Below, piece after piece: positions 12,823 through 20,189 of a stretch of 21,764 bases of DNA. The stretch spans positions 1 through 21,764 of IMG/VR virus record IMGVR_UViG_3300009024_000082. One strand, given 5' to 3'. The notes under the pieces are model-generated. The model was given only the letters and a program-made list of their open reading frames with translations. It searched no databases and had not been told where the DNA came from. This DNA comes from a virus. Numbering within the stretch: position 1 is the stretch's first letter; each line of letters starts with the position of its first letter. A program made the position numbers and the translations under genes.

Positions 12823-14141
12823 TATTTGGTTTCCTTATATTTATCTATTGAAAATTCTTCAAATTCTATTTGCGGTCTTTTCGCTCTTCCACGATTTAAA
12901 AATCTTTCGAATAATAAATCATGCTCAATAGGATCTATACCAGTTATCTTCATACAATAAGCTACTAAAGATCCAGCTGCAGAGCCGCGTCCGCCGCCAA
13001 CCATTATACCATTATCTTTAGCCCATTGTGTATACTCAGCTACTACATGAAAGTAATCAGAGAACTCCATCTTACGAATAACTTCTAGCTCATGCCTAAG
13101 TCTCTCATGGTACTTTGATATTAGTGCAACATCAGTAATCTTACGATCAGAAAGATACTTAGAGAGATATTCATAAGACTCTGCAGCTAAAGCCTCATCA
13201 GGGTTCTCTACAATCTCAGGTATGATCTTAAGACCATCAATAAAGTCAACATTACACATGTCAGCTATATCATTAGTAGCATTCATAGCCTGTTCAAACA
13301 TGGGTAGGAAATCTTCACCATGATACTGTAGATAATGTCGCTTAAGATCCTCATAGGACTTAATGTAGTACTGTTCTTTCTCATAGTACATACCAGAGTC
13401 ATCCTGATCTGTATCAGCATTGACCTTGATCTTACTTATGTTTCCAGTATTAATACTTACTAATGTTCTATGATAGTCCCACTGATCCTTCTCAACATAG
13501 TGAGAGTCAGCAGTTATGACAAGCTTAATGTCATGCTTCTTAGCCATAGAGATCAAGAAGTTATTAGCTTCAGTCTGAAGATATACACCGTCTTCACTTA
13601 ACCCAGTATGGGTAAGCTCTAAGTAATACCTGTCTCCAAGTATTTGTTTCATCTCAAGTATATGGTCTTCAGCTTCTTCAGATCTATTCTCTAAGAATAA
13701 CTGAGATGGTCTACCACCAAGGCATGCACTAGTAACAATTAAACCTTCGCCCCATTGAGCTAACCTAGTTGTATCTATTCTAGGCTTATAATATTTACCT
13801 TCTAGCCACGACCAACTTGTTAGGCGCATAAGATTCTTATGACCCTCCTTGTTCATAGCCACGACTATTAGATGATAGTAAGGTTTTTCACCATCAACTT
13901 TTTCTTTTACTGTAGCACTACCAGGAGCCATATACATTTCATTGCCGAAGATTGGTTTAATGCCATGCTTCTTACAAGATTTATTTAACTCATACCAACC
14001 AAAGCAATTACCATGATCAGTTAAAGCCACTCCTTTCATACCCAGCATCTTACATCTTTCAACCATCTTATCTATCTTAGAAAAACCATCTAATACAGAA
14101 TAGACACTATGCTGATGTAAACCAGTGTACGTTTGAGACAA
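12822..14141 (-). CDS. dnaE: DNA polymerase III alpha subunit, N-terminal part (PHP domain and start of palm)
   Basis: This 439-aa protein is the N-terminal part of a split C-family polymerase. The PHP domain appears complete: H9 and H11 (LHQHS), D42 and H43 (LTDHG), E68, H90, C140 (TSACLGG), D212 and H214 (ADSHYV). An intact set suggests working 3'-5' proofreading inside the alpha subunit. The palm begins with GGGRGSAAGSLVAY (382-395), part of the dNTP-binding site, and continues to LLFERFLN. The protein then ends in RPQIEFEEF (422-430), where a whole DnaE would have PDxDxDF: both catalytic aspartates are replaced, and the real motif is in the 5944-8448 gene. The start codon is TTG at 14139-14141, seven bases after AAGGAT. 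It needs its partner for DNA synthesis. Confidence 0.93.
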   Translation of the reverse strand: MSQTYTGLHQHSVYSVLDGFSKIDKMVERCKMLGMKGVALTDHGNCFGWYELNKSCKKHGIKPIFGNEMYMAPGSATVKEKVDGEKPYYHLIVVAMNKEGHKNLMRLTSWSWLEGKYYKPRIDTTRLAQWGEGLIVTSACLGGRPSQLFLENRSEEAEDHILEMKQILGDRYYLELTHTGLSEDGVYLQTEANNFLISMAKKHDIKLVITADSHYVEKDQWDYHRTLVSINTGNISKIKVNADTDQDDSGMYYEKEQYYIKSYEDLKRHYLQYHGEDFLPMFEQAMNATNDIADMCNVDFIDGLKIIPEIVENPDEALAAESYEYLSKYLSDRKITDVALISKYHERLRHELEVIRKMEFSDYFHVVAEYTQWAKDNGIMVGGGRGSAAGSLVAYCMKITGIDPIEHDLLFERFLNRGRAKRPQIEFEEFSIDKYKETK

Positions 14142-14159
14142 AGTTTATATCCTTAAAAC

Positions 14160-14366
14160 TTATAACTTCTCACATCTTTCAAGGAAGATGTTCAGTGGTC
14201 TTGACCACCACTTAATATAATCTGTGTTGAAATAGACAGCAGTAGGTTCCCAGTCGGAATCCTCATTGGTTATATATCTTAACCAATATAAGCTGCCTTT
14301 CTCTTTGTGCCTGTACAGTCCAAGCCTTTCATCTACGTTAGGTTTAGTAACCTCAAAGTCATCCAC
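14160..14366 (-). CDS. Small DUF1653-like protein
   Basis: This 68-aa protein contains GLYRHKEKGSLYWLRYI, then AVYFNTDYIKWWSRPLNIFLE. DUF1653 domains have the same order: YRHxKGxxYxVL, a linker, VVYxxLYG, then WVRPLxMFxE. The domain is a small beta fold of unknown biochemical role, often found in phages. The start is GTG at 14364-14366, with GAGG about eight bases upstream. It is the last of three small genes between the pyrophosphohydrolase and the polymerase N-half. Confidence 0.6.
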   Translation of the reverse strand: MDDFEVTKPNVDERLGLYRHKEKGSLYWLRYITNEDSDWEPTAVYFNTDYIKWWSRPLNIFLERCEKL

Positions 14367-14369
14367 AAC

Positions 14370-14594
14370 CTATGCCTCATTCCATTCATCCTTAGGAGTA
14401 CTAGGTGCATGACACACGAAACAGTTATGAGTATTCTTAAGTCTCGTCTTCTTACCGTCAGCCTTAACTATTTTCAATCCTTCATCAGTAAAGCCAATAA
14501 CTCTGGCTTCTTCTATCCATAGGCTACTACCACTACGTACAGGGTACGCAATGATACATCCTTCAAAGATTTCATTATTAAAATGATCTCTCAT
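14370..14594 (-). CDS. Small beta-rich phage protein of unknown function (74 aa)
   Basis: The sequence reads as a compact beta barrel: GCIIAYPVRSGSSLWIEEAR, VIGFTDEGLKIVKA, then KTRLKNTHNCFVC. It is reminiscent of small SH3/KOW-like phage proteins in which a G-x-x-IAY-x-VR-x-GS strand opens the fold, but I cannot assign a family. Two cysteines near the end (C58, C61, as CFVC) could bind metal. ATG follows a GAGGAA Shine-Dalgarno at good spacing, and only a few bases separate it from its neighbours. Confidence 0.7.
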   Translation of the reverse strand: MRDHFNNEIFEGCIIAYPVRSGSSLWIEEARVIGFTDEGLKIVKADGKKTRLKNTHNCFVCHAPSTPKDEWNEA

Positions 14595-14596
14595 AT

Positions 14597-14845
14597 TTAT
14601 TCCTCAACTACAATCTTTAGGTTTTCACAGTCCATAAAGTAACTATCAAGACCTTTCTCAATCAGATGCATTAAAACATCTGTTGGATCTCTTTCTTCAC
14701 ACAGGTCAGTAGACACTAGATGAATAGTTTTATTCTTACCAGTAAAGGACATAAGAGTATTAGGTGGTTGAGCTACACCAATTGTGACTAACTCACCAGC
14801 TTCATCATCAAAACCTTCTTCTTCTATTTCGAATACTGCATCCAT
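14597..14845 (-). CDS. Small acidic protein of unknown function (82 aa)
   Basis: I do not recognise this protein. It is acidic, with an N-terminal EIEEEGFDDEAGE stretch and a C-terminal IVVEE. A helix DVLMHLIEKGLDSYFM lies near the end. It sits two bases after the pyrophosphohydrolase stop codon and two bases before the next gene, so it belongs to the operon. Confidence 0.65.
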   Translation of the reverse strand: MDAVFEIEEEGFDDEAGELVTIGVAQPPNTLMSFTGKNKTIHLVSTDLCEERDPTDVLMHLIEKGLDSYFMDCENLKIVVEE

Positions 14846-14847
14846 AA

Positions 14848-15375
14848 CTAAATACCAGAGTCTAAGTTATGAAATGTTTCAGTAAGATTATCAGCAGCTA
14901 TTGGATAACAACCTGCTTTAAACATAACATCAGCGGCATCAACCTTAAAATAGTCTGGCCCTTTAAGAACTTTACCATCATCTCTATAGATAGGCTTACC
15001 ATCAGGCCCAAGCTTACTCATATTAGAGCGTTGTCCTTCATCAAACATAGCATCCTGATCGACACCAAAGGCATGGCCAGCACCTAACACAACATACTCT
15101 AGATCAAATAACTCTTTAGATAAGTTAACATGATTAATGGATATATCTTCTGGTGTAAGGTCAGCAATCAACTTAGACATAGTAGACAAGATAGATTTAC
15201 CAGTCATACCATTAATACTACTAGAGGACACTACCTCAGAAAATACTTCCTTGAACTCTTCACATATAAGTTCCATCCTAAGCTTAACTATATCAACACC
15301 TGGATCTACAAATTGTTTGTGGACATCCTGCCCAAAAGTACTCATAAAAGTACCTACATCTTTAAAGTGACTCAC
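14848..15375 (-). CDS. PRA-PH/MazG-like nucleoside triphosphate pyrophosphohydrolase
   Basis: This 175-aa protein belongs to the all-alpha NTP pyrophosphohydrolase superfamily. It opens with a helix DVGTFMSTFGQDV, then RMELICEEFKE with the EExxE metal motif (E39, E40, E43), and KELFDLEYVVLG with the partner ExxD (E88, D91). The C-terminal stretch QRSNMSKLGPDGKPIYRDDG, continuing to KVLKGPDYF (115-143), is typical of the phage/bacterial PRA-PH-like branch. Such enzymes hydrolyse NTPs or dNTPs to the monophosphate and pyrophosphate, removing unwanted nucleotides or adjusting pools. The start is GTG in a GTGA overlap with the recA stop codon. Confidence 0.85.
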   Translation of the reverse strand: MSHFKDVGTFMSTFGQDVHKQFVDPGVDIVKLRMELICEEFKEVFSEVVSSSSINGMTGKSILSTMSKLIADLTPEDISINHVNLSKELFDLEYVVLGAGHAFGVDQDAMFDEGQRSNMSKLGPDGKPIYRDDGKVLKGPDYFKVDAADVMFKAGCYPIAADNLTETFHNLDSGI

Positions 15376-16463
15376 TTCTTGTCTTCCTTTGAGAACTTTT
15401 CTAGTTCTTCTAAAACTTCTTCTTCAGTTATGTCTTCTTCAAAGACGACTTCACCAGCCAGATCTTTATTGATAGACATTAACTTATCTAATATTATTTG
15501 ATACTTCTCAGGTTCTGTTCTAAAGAATTCTACGACCTTAGACTTACCTTGGAACCTAATCTTATTATCAGTACCTTTATCAACATAGTACCAAGCACCA
15601 CCTTGATCAATGATACCAGCCTTAATAGCCTCATCTACAAGCTCTGCCTGTCTATCAAAACCTTTATGAAAATAAAGATCACATTCAACAACACCAAAAG
15701 GATTGCCTACCTTATTCTTTATAACCTTAATTTCAACTGACTGACCTATAGGGGTCGTGCCATCCATGATGACATCTTTCTTTCTAAGCTTAAGTCTAAC
15801 TGATGCGAAATAAGGTAAAGCCTTACCACCCATAGTAGTATCTTTAGGTCCATACATATCCATAGTAGCTCTTTGTTGATTAATAAATACAACAAGAGTC
15901 CCATGTTTATTAGCAGCCTTAACAATCTTAGGCATAGTCTGACTCATGATCCGAGCTACTTCGCCCATAGTCTCTTTGCCTATCTCGCCTTCAAGTTGTC
16001 GCTTAGTTTGAATACCGCCAACAGAATCAAGAACTAACACTGAGAACCCACCAGTTTCAACTAGGTTAAGCAGTATCTCTAATGCTTCTTCACCAGAGCT
16101 TGGTTGAGCAAACCAAGTCTTATCCTCACCCATCTTCATACCAAGACTAGCAGCATAAGGTGGATTAAAAGCATGCTCTACGTCAACAAAACCTATAAAC
16201 TTATCCGGATGTTTCTTCTGAGCCTCTCCGCATAGTATAGATACTAGACTTGTCTTACCGCATGACTCACCACCAAAGATTTCAACAATCCTGCCTTCAG
16301 GTAAACCGCCTATACCAATAGCATTATCTAGAGATGGTGAACCAGTAGATATAGATTCCATTTTTAATGTACTGGATGAATCCCTAAAGGTTTCTTCACC
16401 GTACTTCTTTTTAAGTGCATTCTTTGCAGCAACTAATGCTCTCATTACGTCCTTATCAGCCAT
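15372..16463 (-). CDS. recA: RecA recombinase, bacterial type
   Basis: This 363-aa protein matches bacterial RecA in length and motifs. Walker A is GGESCGKT (64-71), the catalytic glutamate lies in FVDVEHAFNP (E96), Walker B is VLVLDS (D146), and QLEGEIGKETMGEVARIMSQ follows. FINQQR begins loop 2 and GGKALPYFASVRLKLR closes the core. It forms filaments on single-stranded DNA and drives strand exchange for repair and recombination-dependent replication. It is closer to cellular RecA than to T4 UvsX by these motifs. The C-terminus is strongly acidic with a short basic end (EEDITEEEVLEELEKFSKEDKK), which in RecA restrains DNA binding. AGGAG lies five bases before the ATG. Resolvase, possible mediator and HU-like genes are next to it. 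Confidence 0.97.
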   Translation of the reverse strand: MADKDVMRALVAAKNALKKKYGEETFRDSSSTLKMESISTGSPSLDNAIGIGGLPEGRIVEIFGGESCGKTSLVSILCGEAQKKHPDKFIGFVDVEHAFNPPYAASLGMKMGEDKTWFAQPSSGEEALEILLNLVETGGFSVLVLDSVGGIQTKRQLEGEIGKETMGEVARIMSQTMPKIVKAANKHGTLVVFINQQRATMDMYGPKDTTMGGKALPYFASVRLKLRKKDVIMDGTTPIGQSVEIKVIKNKVGNPFGVVECDLYFHKGFDRQAELVDEAIKAGIIDQGGAWYYVDKGTDNKIRFQGKSKVVEFFRTEPEKYQIILDKLMSINKDLAGEVVFEEDITEEEVLEELEKFSKEDKK

Positions 16464-16471
16464 TTCTTCTC

Positions 16472-17101
16472 CTAAAATAACTTATCATATATATAATTTT
16501 CTATTTCCATATCGTCCATCACATCTAAGCAATCTAGAATACTTTCCTTATCATCAATCTTTCTGTACCAAGGAAAACCAATGTCCATCCCCGCAAACAG
16601 CTTAAGATTAGTAACAGAAGACTCTCTGGGTAATCCATATACAAAATGAAGAGAGTCTTCATCTATCATACCATTGTATATTGTCCAGTCTTGTTCACTG
16701 GATAGCATAGGTCTATTAGTACATATGTCAGAGGCGAATATATTATTAAGTACACCTGCATCATCTATGAATACTGGGATAGAATAGTGATAACAAATCT
16801 TTAAAAAAGAAGTACTCTCATTGTCTAACAGTGCTTCTTCAGTGAAGGAACATATGAACTCTGGAGTACTTATTGGCATCCTATTTCTAGTAAATGTATT
16901 ATTAAACAATCTATTAGTAATCTTTCTCAATACAATCAATGAGTTGTCAACATCATCGTTGTTTATGATTCCTAAATTTGTTAGTTCTTTTAATAAATAA
17001 TTAGCACTTATTCTAATAGCACTTATGTTATCTACATTATCAATAACATATTGCCTAACTTCTGTTGCGTCTTCTGCTATATGTAAAACACTAATCGTCA
17101 T
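16472..17101 (-). CDS. Protein of unknown function before recA (209 aa)
   Basis: I do not recognise this protein. It is acidic at the C-terminus (DCLDVMDDMEIENYIYD) and carries three cysteines without metal-site spacing. The first 80 residues look helical. A mixed region follows, with YHYSIPVFIDDAGVLN in the middle and LKLFAGMDIGFPWYRK nearer the end. GGGAG lies seven bases before the ATG, which overlaps the HU-like gene by 11 bases. It ends nine bases before recA. Confidence 0.75.
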   Translation of the reverse strand: MTISVLHIAEDATEVRQYVIDNVDNISAIRISANYLLKELTNLGIINNDDVDNSLIVLRKITNRLFNNTFTRNRMPISTPEFICSFTEEALLDNESTSFLKICYHYSIPVFIDDAGVLNNIFASDICTNRPMLSSEQDWTIYNGMIDEDSLHFVYGLPRESSVTNLKLFAGMDIGFPWYRKIDDKESILDCLDVMDDMEIENYIYDKLF

Positions 17102-17381
17102 TCAAGAACTCCCATTCGCTTTTTAATTTAGGAAAGACTCTAGCTTTAATCTTAGATTTATCGGGGACAGTTATCCTTCTATCACCAAGAGCATAACGCT
17201 CATGACTAGGAGTTATATGTTCCCTAATGGCAGCTAGGTCAAATAGATTAACTTCTTTACCCTCACAGAGGGCTTCAACACACTTATCGTGAATGGTGTC
17301 GTATAATATAGATGCATCCTCTTTAGTGATGAATGCACTCCTTAATATGTTTACTAAAAATTCTTTACCAGTCTTTTCCAT
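17091..17381 (-). CDS. HU/IHF-like DNA-binding protein
   Basis: At 96 aa it has HU length and layout. A helical N-terminal half (FLVNILRSAFITKEDASILY, then a helix ending CVEALCEG) is followed by KEVNLFDLAAIRE, equivalent to the GEKVxLPGFGTFEV strand of HU. An arm region and ITVPDKSKIKARVFPKLK correspond to the ExxIPASKxPxFKPGKxL end. HU-type dimers bend and compact DNA and help replication and recombination. The usual arm-tip proline is not obvious, so bending may differ. It lies between the possible UvsY-like gene and an unknown gene upstream of recA. Confidence 0.7.
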   Translation of the reverse strand: MEKTGKEFLVNILRSAFITKEDASILYDTIHDKCVEALCEGKEVNLFDLAAIREHITPSHERYALGDRRITVPDKSKIKARVFPKLKSEWEFLNDD

Positions 17382-17923
17382 TAATGCACATACTTACTTT
17401 CAATGTTCTTCAATATGTTCATACCTGTAAGTCTATCCCCAATGATCTTTAACTTCTCATGATGAGTCTTAAAGAATTCATAGAAGACTTCTGCAACCCT
17501 ATGAGCTGATATGGCTTGAGCATTCATCTCCATTGCCCTATCATTAAGAGTGTCCTTGGATGGGATTTTCCTTTTAGGAGTGTTAGTAGGTACAGAATTC
17601 CACTGTATGATCCTACTTTCTATAGCTTTCTTCTCACGTAGAATAGATATTTCCATATGATTTTTAGTGTAATGTAATCCTGCCCTAGCAGAAGCAAGTG
17701 CATCCATAACTAGATAAGAGTTATTAACATATAGATGATTAAATTCCTCTAGCTGATGTAACGTCATATCATGATTAATATATGGTAGCTTTATTTCTTC
17801 AGACCACTGACTTAATGTTTTACCTTTGAATGGAATTTTAGTCTCAACCACGTGCATTATCTGCTCGTATTCCATTAGGCCTTCACCATTTGTAATGGCA
17901 GACTCTTCTACTATATTAGACAT
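17381..17923 (-). CDS. Possible UvsY-like recombination mediator
   Basis: This 180-aa helical protein has a pattern like T4 UvsY. A region of about 50 residues (64-117) holds a helix with YVNNSYLVMDALASA and a charged stretch HMEISILREKKAIES. A variable linker follows, then a C-terminal helical block AHRVAEVFYEFFKTHHEKLK with IIGDRLTGMNILKNIES. UvsY ends in a similar block that contains an R-G-x-x-I-x-x-I segment. UvsY loads the RecA homologue UvsX onto SSB-coated single-stranded DNA, which would fit the recA gene 1.4 kb downstream. The similarity is one of pattern, judged by eye and weak; an unrelated helical phage protein is quite possible. Confidence 0.35.
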   Translation of the reverse strand: MSNIVEESAITNGEGLMEYEQIMHVVETKIPFKGKTLSQWSEEIKLPYINHDMTLHQLEEFNHLYVNNSYLVMDALASARAGLHYTKNHMEISILREKKAIESRIIQWNSVPTNTPKRKIPSKDTLNDRAMEMNAQAISAHRVAEVFYEFFKTHHEKLKIIGDRLTGMNILKNIESKYVH

Positions 17924-17926
17924 AAC

Positions 17927-18199
17927 CTACTCCACGCTTTCAGACCACTTAAGTATTGCATGCCCCTGAAGTACGGAAGACAGGTGAACATCATTAGGAT
18001 TCTGATTAAGAGTTAACTCAACTGACACAGAGTCATTAATATTAACATCAGGAAACTTATTCATGCTATCCATACCAGTTTTTCCAAATGATATCAATAG
18101 GTTAGCAACAAAAACAAGATACTCTTTGTCAGAGATAGTATCTTCCTTCATCTTAGTACCAACCATTGTCATTAAATCTTCAATCTTATTTAGATTCAT
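17927..18199 (-). CDS. Small protein of unknown function (90 aa)
   Basis: I do not recognise this protein. The N-terminal half is helical (KIEDLMTMVGTKMKED, then KEYLVFVANLLISFGKTG). The C-terminal half has alternating residues that suggest strands (VSVELTLNQNPND). It overlaps the ruvC-like gene by 14 bases and precedes the next gene by three bases. No catalytic motif is visible. Confidence 0.65.
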   Translation of the reverse strand: MNLNKIEDLMTMVGTKMKEDTISDKEYLVFVANLLISFGKTGMDSMNKFPDVNINDSVSVELTLNQNPNDVHLSSVLQGHAILKWSESVE

Positions 18200-18704
18200 T
18201 TTTAACTTCTTCCATCATCTTAATAGCATACGCAACGCCTATAGCAGCACTATCGCTTTCATCTAAATTATTAAATTTAATTTTATTTCTATTTATAAAC
18301 TTAGTCATAACTACATCTCTAACGGTCTCCTTTGATGCTCTACCATCACCAGTAACCAATTTCTTTACTGATGACGGTGCGATAACATCGAAGCTTTTAT
18401 TATTGTCAGAGATATACTTCTTAAACATTCCGTTTAGCTCACCAAGGTCAGCTAGGTGTCCCACAGAACCATACGAATAGTTCTCGAACACAAAAAAGGA
18501 AATAGTATCTATCCTACTGTCTAGATAAAACTTCCAAAGTTCATACATATCCGTCTTCTTCTTCCATCTGCTCAGATACTTAGTCTTTTTAGTGGACAAA
18601 GTAACCTTATCTATTAGCTCAAACTTACCATCCTCCCTAGACTTAATTAGGGATATGGCTGTACAACTTATTGATGGATCTACTGCAGCGAATATGATAG
18701 TCAT
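18186..18704 (-). CDS. ruvC: RuvC-type Holliday junction resolvase
   Basis: This 172-aa protein has the RNase H-fold signature of RuvC: FAAVDPSIS with D9 in the first strand, FVFENYSYG with E74, the basic VTGDGRASKETVR segment that contacts DNA, and LDESDSAAIGVAYA with the final aspartates (D148, D151). It would cut four-way junctions made by recombination and by replication restart, and also free branched phage DNA before packaging. Length matches bacterial RuvC (about 173 aa). The start ATG directly follows the stop codon of the gene before it (TAAATG). Confidence 0.9.
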   Translation of the reverse strand: MTIIFAAVDPSISCTAISLIKSREDGKFELIDKVTLSTKKTKYLSRWKKKTDMYELWKFYLDSRIDTISFFVFENYSYGSVGHLADLGELNGMFKKYISDNNKSFDVIAPSSVKKLVTGDGRASKETVRDVVMTKFINRNKIKFNNLDESDSAAIGVAYAIKMMEEVKNESK

Positions 18705-19124
18705 TTAGCTATCAGTCTTTTCAAAAGACTTTAATAGTTCTGCAAGACCGGCAACTAGTCCTTCAGCCTTAGGGTCTCTGACGGCATCATTATCACTACT
18801 AGCAGCAATCTGATCAGAAAGATTCTGAATAGAGCCAACAATATTAGCCTCAGAGTTCTTGCCACCTTGGATAACTTGCTTAAGGCCAGGATGAATAAAC
18901 TGTTGTACAGTTAGGTCAACTATAGTCGTATACAGTGCACCAAATACTTCATGGACTTGGAAGCTACCATCAAGATTAAAAGATACCTTGCCATCAGGAG
19001 CTAACTTAATGAGTATTGCTCTATCTCTTTCTTCAGCTACGACTTCTTCAGTTGCATCAAAGTCCATCTCTATTTGACTAGCTTCTTCGTCCGGGACTGC
19101 GTTTCCAGTTTTCATTTCGTTCAT
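18705..19124 (-). CDS. Acidic protein of unknown function (139 aa)
   Basis: I do not recognise this protein. The first 35 residues are very acidic (EMDFDATEEVVAEERD) and probably disordered. A small domain follows with ILIKLAPDGKVSFNLDG, then helices. AGGAGG lies 12 bases before the first ATG, rather far; a second ATG three codons later is possible. It overlaps the zinc-ribbon gene by 47 bases. The acidic tail could mimic DNA or bind a basic partner, but that is a guess. Confidence 0.7.
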   Translation of the reverse strand: MNEMKTGNAVPDEEASQIEMDFDATEEVVAEERDRAILIKLAPDGKVSFNLDGSFQVHEVFGALYTTIVDLTVQQFIHPGLKQVIQGGKNSEANIVGSIQNLSDQIAASSDNDAVRDPKAEGLVAGLAELLKSFEKTDS

Positions 19125-19377
19125 ATGCGGTTAAAACCTCCTCAGGTATGTGTAATTGTGATCTACATTCAGGGCATTTTTCTAATTCATCTATCTTATG
19201 TAAAACATGTAGCCTAAAGTCCATACCACAATTACCACAAGTGACAATAGTATTATTTATAGGGTCCATAGTCTCAGTAAAGAAGTTGTCGATGTAGTAA
19301 ACAAGCTTCTTAGATATATGAATTATAAGGGATGTTAGAAATCCCTTTATTAGTTTAGTCAGAAATATTGGTTCCAT
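19078..19377 (-). CDS. Zinc-ribbon protein with hydrophobic N-terminal segment
   Basis: I chose ATG at 19375-19377 because GGAG lies six bases upstream; the longer frame from 19407 lacks such a site. The 99-aa product begins with a hydrophobic and basic segment (5-33) containing FLTSLIIHISKKLVYYI, possibly a membrane helix or an amphipathic membrane-binding helix. A four-cysteine zinc ribbon follows, CGNC (47-50) and CPEC (68-71). Zinc ribbons of this type bind nucleic acid or protein. The tail is basic (NWKRSPGRRS). It overlaps both neighbours, by 23 and 47 bases. Confidence 0.6.
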   Translation of the reverse strand: MEPIFLTKLIKGFLTSLIIHISKKLVYYIDNFFTETMDPINNTIVTCGNCGMDFRLHVLHKIDELEKCPECRSQLHIPEEVLTAYERNENWKRSPGRRS

Positions 19378-20179
19378 TCTTTTCTCCAAAGGTAATAGTA
19401 CCTGCATTAAGATGCACGCTTACCTTTAGCACAGTAACAAGATCTTTAAAGGTTATCTTTAAACCCTCATCTGCTTCTGGAACTCTATTAGTAGGGTAGA
19501 CTGTCAAGTCTCCACTGCCTGTACTCAATGTAAACTTTTCATACTTAGATAGTGATTTACCTAAGCCATTATCAGCTAGGTTAACATGTTCATACAGCGC
19601 GTTCAAGCATTCATTTACATCAATTGGTATATCACCCAACTCAGTATTGATAGGTGCTTTTTCTACCATAGCTTTAGTAACCACTGGCTCAATAGCCTCG
19701 GGCAAAGGCTGCTCAACATTCTCAACCTTACTGCCATTAACACTAACATCTTCTACTGCACCATTATCAGATGGGCCAGCAGTCATATCAGGTAAGGCAT
19801 CATCAAAAGGAAAGTAATTCTTATAGTACTTAACTAATTGATCAAGCTTAGCCTTAGTTAGCATCTTGTCTTCCATAGATCCCATCATATCATTAACCGT
19901 AATAGGTATATTAAATAGATGGAATCCTCTAGTAGGATCGACAACGTCTCTTCCTAATAGTTCTGTAGCTTTGTATGTACCAGCAGCAATCAATGCCCTA
20001 GTAACTTTTATTAATGACCGATCAGTAGTCAGTACGAAATGCTTCTCTCGCAAGTCTACATCTTCATGATCAAGATCAACAAACTGAATCTTCTCAGGTT
20101 CAATCTGAAAATGTGTCATTATCATTCTAAAATTACTCTTATCCATTGCTGAAAAAGAGTTCCCGTAGACATATATCAT
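19355..20179 (-). CDS. Two-part protein of unknown function downstream of the reverse transcriptase (274 aa)
   Basis: I do not recognise a family. Residues 1-125 look like a compact alpha/beta domain (MIYVYGNSFSAMD, IQFVDLDHEDVD, FVLTTDRS, HLFNIPITV). A flexible linker rich in acidic residues, valine and proline (about 130-170) leads to a C-terminal domain with helices and strands (ECLNALYEHVNL, FTLSTGSGDLTVYP, VHLNAGTITFG). HLFNIP recalls a segment of some uracil-DNA glycosylases, but no active site is convincing. AAGGAA lies upstream of the ATG. It starts ten bases after the reverse transcriptase stop codon, so it might work with it. Confidence 0.75.
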   Translation of the reverse strand: MIYVYGNSFSAMDKSNFRMIMTHFQIEPEKIQFVDLDHEDVDLREKHFVLTTDRSLIKVTRALIAAGTYKATELLGRDVVDPTRGFHLFNIPITVNDMMGSMEDKMLTKAKLDQLVKYYKNYFPFDDALPDMTAGPSDNGAVEDVSVNGSKVENVEQPLPEAIEPVVTKAMVEKAPINTELGDIPIDVNECLNALYEHVNLADNGLGKSLSKYEKFTLSTGSGDLTVYPTNRVPEADEGLKITFKDLVTVLKVSVHLNAGTITFGEKNGTNISD

Positions 20180-20189
20180 TTATTATTCC

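Noticed and set aside
12822-14141. Possible split intein joining the two polymerase halves
   Set aside because: The end of the N-half lacks an intein N-terminal Cys/Ser block and the start of the C-half lacks the HN-Cys/Ser C-terminal block. Residues after FERFLN instead match the normal DnaE continuation in degenerate form.
15130-15501. A 123-codon plus-strand open frame opposite the pyrophosphohydrolase and recA end
   Set aside because: It covers two well-supported genes on the other strand, has low-complexity Ser-rich composition typical of antisense reading, and shows no motif.
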